Positions 7,062 to 8,735 of a DNA stretch of 8,735 nucleotides are shown one piece after another. A model generated the notes under the pieces. That model was given only the letters and a program-made list of their open reading frames with translations. It was not told where the DNA came from and made no database searches. Position 1 is the first letter of the stretch, and every line of letters starts with the position of its first letter. The DNA is taken from the NCBI GenBank assembly GCA_964544965.1, contig CAZJED010000050.1, positions 1 to 8,735 of the forward strand, in the 5' to 3' direction. The position numbers were made by a program, and so were the translations under genes. The DNA is from UBA11869 sp964544965 (GTDB lineage: Bacteria; Pseudomonadota; Gammaproteobacteria; Eutrophobiales; Eutrophobiaceae).

Positions 7062-7226
7062 TTATTTTAATTTTTTTAATCTTTTATTACCTTTTTTTCT
7101 GTCTGTTTCACCAGATAATATTTTTTCAGTGAACCAATCCTTATCATCCGTGTTCACTATTGTGTTATTTTTTAATTTGATTATATTCTTCAGACAAGAC
7201 TCAATAATTGCATTTCTTATGATCAT
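7062..7226 (-). CDS. Second frame of the small secreted protein gene (likely frameshifted 3' half)
   Basis: This +1 frame relative to the signal-peptide ORF opens with ATG at 7226, directly after an in-frame TGA, and runs 54 codons to tandem TAA stops just before the DUF485 start. The product is hydrophilic and basic (NAIIESCLKN, then TDDKDWFTEKILSGETDRKKG and a lysine-rich tail). It lacks any leader or Shine-Dalgarno and overlaps the preceding ORF by 26 bases. It reads more naturally as the rest of the exported protein than as a gene of its own. An independent short ORF translated by coupling is the alternative. Confidence 0.42.
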   Translation of the reverse strand: MIIRNAIIESCLKNIIKLKNNTIVNTDDKDWFTEKILSGETDRKKGNKRLKKLK

Positions 7227-7365
7227 TCAGATCGGCTATTTCAGCAGTCATTACAATAACCTCATCCGCATGCTTTTCGCAGTTTTGTGTTACTGTCATC
7301 GCATATATTGGAGTAAATGTTAGTGCGCATAAAGCACATAGAAAAAAATTTAATTTTTTTTTCAT
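7201..7365 (-). CDS. Small secreted protein of unknown function, probably the 5' half of a frameshifted gene
   Basis: The ATG at 7365 shares one base with the TAA stop of the methyltransferase gene (TAATG), a strong sign of translational coupling. The 54-residue product begins with a good signal peptide (MKKKLNFFLCALCAL, ending PIYA at residue 22), followed by MTVTQNCEKHADEVIVMTAEIADL and a TGA stop. An A9 tract (7362-7354) follows the ATG directly. Coding-like sequence continues downstream in the +1 frame to a TAA at 7062. Removing one base in AAGAAAT near 7217 would join the two parts into a protein of about 100 residues with two mature cysteines. I do not recognise the family. Confidence 0.6.
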   Translation of the reverse strand: MKKKLNFFLCALCALTFTPIYAMTVTQNCEKHADEVIVMTAEIADLNDHKKCNY

Positions 7366-8189
7366 TATAATTTTATAAATTTTAGAGTCATCCGGTCACT
7401 TTCCCCGATTTCAATATATTTTTTCTTATCAGTTTCACCAAGTCTTAGTGTTGGCGGCAGGGTCCACACACCTTTCGGATGGTTTCTATCATCCTTTGGG
7501 TTTGCATTGATTTCAGATTTGTCTATTAATTCAAATCCGATTTTCTCTGCAAGATTAATTAAATAACTTTCCGGAACATAACCATTTTTTGCAGTTTCTT
7601 TTGCATTATCCTTATTATGTGCGCGGTGCTGAACAACTCCAAGTATGCCATCTTTCTTTAATACACGATGGAATGCCCGATAAATATTTTCAACACCACC
7701 GTATTTTATCCAATTGTGCGTGTTTCTAAATGTTAAAACCATATCTTGTGAATTTGGATTGATGTCTTTTAGGTAATGATTTTCTTCATTAAAAACTATA
7801 TGCCTGACATTTCCATAGACCATTGGATTCTTATTCAAATGCTTTATATATTTTAGATGAACATCACGAAGATAATCATTGGGATGTTTATCGCCAAAAC
7901 TTGCTACTGTTAATTGACCGTTATCTTTTAATATGGGAGCAAGTATTTCTGTATACCAGCCACGCCCTGGCAATATTTCTAGAACTTTTATATTTTTCTG
8001 AATACCAAAGAATAATAAAGTTTTATTTGGGTTACGATAAGCATCCCTAGCTTTATTTTCTTTTGTTCTATGTCCACCGCTAATAGCATCAATGATTAAT
8101 GTCTCGGTATTATTATTGATTGCATAACTATTTGAGATTAATGCTGGAACAGTAATGAAAGAAACAATTAGCACCCGTAATAAATTCAT
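7365..8189 (-). CDS. Exported class I SAM-dependent methyltransferase-like protein (COG4798 type)
   Basis: The product has 274 residues. Residues 1-23 are a signal peptide (NLLRVLIVSFITVPALISNSYA, cut before Ile24), so it should act in the periplasm. The Rossmann-type methyltransferase motif I is VLEILPGRGWYTEILAP at 69-85; an acidic/strand segment (QLTVASFGD), DMVLTFRNTHNW and GILGVVQHRAHN follow in the usual order. The C-terminal stretch SEINANPKDDRNHPKGVWTLPP and GESDRMTLKF is characteristic of the COG4798 predicted methyltransferases as I remember them. The substrate is unknown, and SAM is not known to be abundant in the periplasm. AGGAAG seven bases before the ATG is the best Shine-Dalgarno in the operon, fitting its place as first gene. 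The stop overlaps the next gene's ATG by one base. Confidence 0.85.
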   Translation of the reverse strand: MNLLRVLIVSFITVPALISNSYAINNNTETLIIDAISGGHRTKENKARDAYRNPNKTLLFFGIQKNIKVLEILPGRGWYTEILAPILKDNGQLTVASFGDKHPNDYLRDVHLKYIKHLNKNPMVYGNVRHIVFNEENHYLKDINPNSQDMVLTFRNTHNWIKYGGVENIYRAFHRVLKKDGILGVVQHRAHNKDNAKETAKNGYVPESYLINLAEKIGFELIDKSEINANPKDDRNHPKGVWTLPPTLRLGETDKKKYIEIGESDRMTLKFIKL

Positions 8190-8316
8190 TTATATTCTTC
8201 CTGTTATTTTTAAAAAGAGTATTTCTAATTTTATTGTTTATCGTATACTCAATTTATATTAAGGAGTAAATTAATAAATTATACTATTTCAGAGTAATAG
8301 TTGAATCTACTTATTT
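8190..8316. promoter_or_regulatory. Divergent promoter region between the methyltransferase operon and pgpA
   Basis: This very AT-rich 127-base gap separates two divergent starts and must hold both promoters. A perfect minus-strand TATAAT lies at 8283-8278, facing the methyltransferase operon. An overlapping plus-strand TATACT at 8280-8285 faces pgpA. No convincing -35 box was found for either. A six-base inverted repeat GAGTAT/ATACTC lies at 8217-8222 and 8245-8250. The overlap of the two -10 candidates would make the promoters compete, if real. Confidence 0.3.
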
Positions 8317-8735
8317 ATGGATAAATCAGCAAAAATAGAAATTCCTGCCAAAATGTTACTAAATCCAGTACATTTTTTTGCGCTTGGTTTTGGCAGCGGT
8401 CTGACCCCTAAGCTTCCTGGTACGGCGGGGACATTGGTTGGTGTCTTATTATTTATTCTCATGCCTGATATGAGTTGGATAGCTTATTTTGTTATTGTTA
8501 TTTGTGGTTTTTTGTTTGGAATTTTTTGTTGTAGATATACTACAAGAATCTTAAATGTTCATGATCATCATTCTATAGTTTGGGATGAAATTATCGGCTA
8601 CTTGATTACCATGATTATGGTGCCTAAGGAATGGATATGGATTTTGATAGGTTTTATTTTATTTAGAGTTTTCGATATCCTTAAACCTTGGCCAATTTCA
8701 TTTATTGATCGTCGAATGGGGGGCGGTTTAGGCAT
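8317..8735 (+). CDS. pgpA: Phosphatidylglycerophosphatase A, N-terminal part (cut by right edge)
   Basis: This inner-membrane enzyme removes phosphate from phosphatidylglycerophosphate to make phosphatidylglycerol. The visible 139 codons cover most of a protein usually near 165-170 residues. Family signatures in order are PVHFFALGFGSGLTPKLPGTAGTL (17-40), the catalytic-region HDHHSIVWDEIIGYLIT (82-98, acidic residues Asp90 and Glu91), and FRVFDILKPWPISFIDRRMGGGLG (116-139). Membrane segments lie at about 41-70 and 94-118. The only upstream in-frame codons before a TGA are non-starts, so ATG 8317 is used unless Met13 is. No Shine-Dalgarno is seen. In many gammaproteobacteria pgpA follows thiL; here it starts a transcription unit after a divergent gene. 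Confidence 0.93.
   Translation, partial: MDKSAKIEIPAKMLLNPVHFFALGFGSGLTPKLPGTAGTLVGVLLFILMPDMSWIAYFVIVICGFLFGIFCCRYTTRILNVHDHHSIVWDEIIGYLITMIMVPKEWIWILIGFILFRVFDILKPWPISFIDRRMGGGLG

Noticed and set aside
7129..7323. Plus-strand frame that looks like a small membrane protein
   Set aside because: It is antisense to the small secreted gene, which has better support (TAATG coupling, signal peptide). The hydrophobicity follows from complementing A-rich coding DNA.
7823..8050. Plus-strand frame opposite the methyltransferase gene
   Set aside because: It overlaps the conserved motif I region of the methyltransferase in antisense and shows no domain or ribosome binding site.
8261..8266. AAGGAG as a Shine-Dalgarno sequence on the plus strand
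   Set aside because: No ATG, GTG or TTG follows at a usable distance; the pgpA ATG is 50 bases further on.

Overview
This AT-rich window most likely comes from a gammaproteobacterium. The evidence is a YqcC-family gene, a Vibrio/Shewanella/Pseudomonas-type second elongation factor G, the DUF485/ActP symporter pair, and a PgpA with the family's usual sequence. The abundance of A and T and the short spacers suggest a marine or host-associated lineage, but I cannot name a genus.

Region 1 (1-1039). The left edge cuts through a minus-strand surface-protein gene. It encodes a signal peptide followed by imperfect 24-28-residue repeats of the I-x-N-x-G type, as in autotransporter or adhesin beta-solenoid passengers. 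Two homopolymer tracts (G7 and A9 in coding sense) lie 11 bases apart in its reading frame. The 125-base gap before the next gene is almost pure A+T and holds nested inverted repeats and two TATAAT boxes.

Region 2 (1040-4277). A complete stand-alone EF-G paralogue (EF-G 2) is transcribed leftward from a strong-looking promoter with a GC-rich discriminator. Diverging from it are yqcC, with a perfect -10 box placed so that its mRNA may be leaderless, and a PrxQ/Bcp-type peroxiredoxin. The peroxiredoxin's apparent ATG falls inside what reads as a signal peptide, so its true start may be a non-ATG codon further upstream.

Region 3 (4298-8189). Five tightly packed minus-strand genes look like one operon. 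In transcription order they are an exported SAM-methyltransferase-fold protein (COG4798 type), a small secreted protein overlapping it as TAATG and apparently broken by a frameshift, a DUF485 membrane protein, an ActP-type sodium/solute symporter, and an HpcH/HpaI-type aldolase. The acetyl-CoA synthetase that usually accompanies DUF485-ActP is absent. An aldolase that makes or uses pyruvate-type 2-oxo acids sits in the operon instead, so the symporter may import a small carboxylate other than acetate. This last point is inference.

Region 4 (8190-8735). A short AT-rich divergent region leads to pgpA, cut by the right edge. No tRNA, rRNA, CRISPR array or insertion sequence was seen. No gene-free stretch exceeds 300 bases; the longest is the 261-base gap between the EF-G and yqcC genes.
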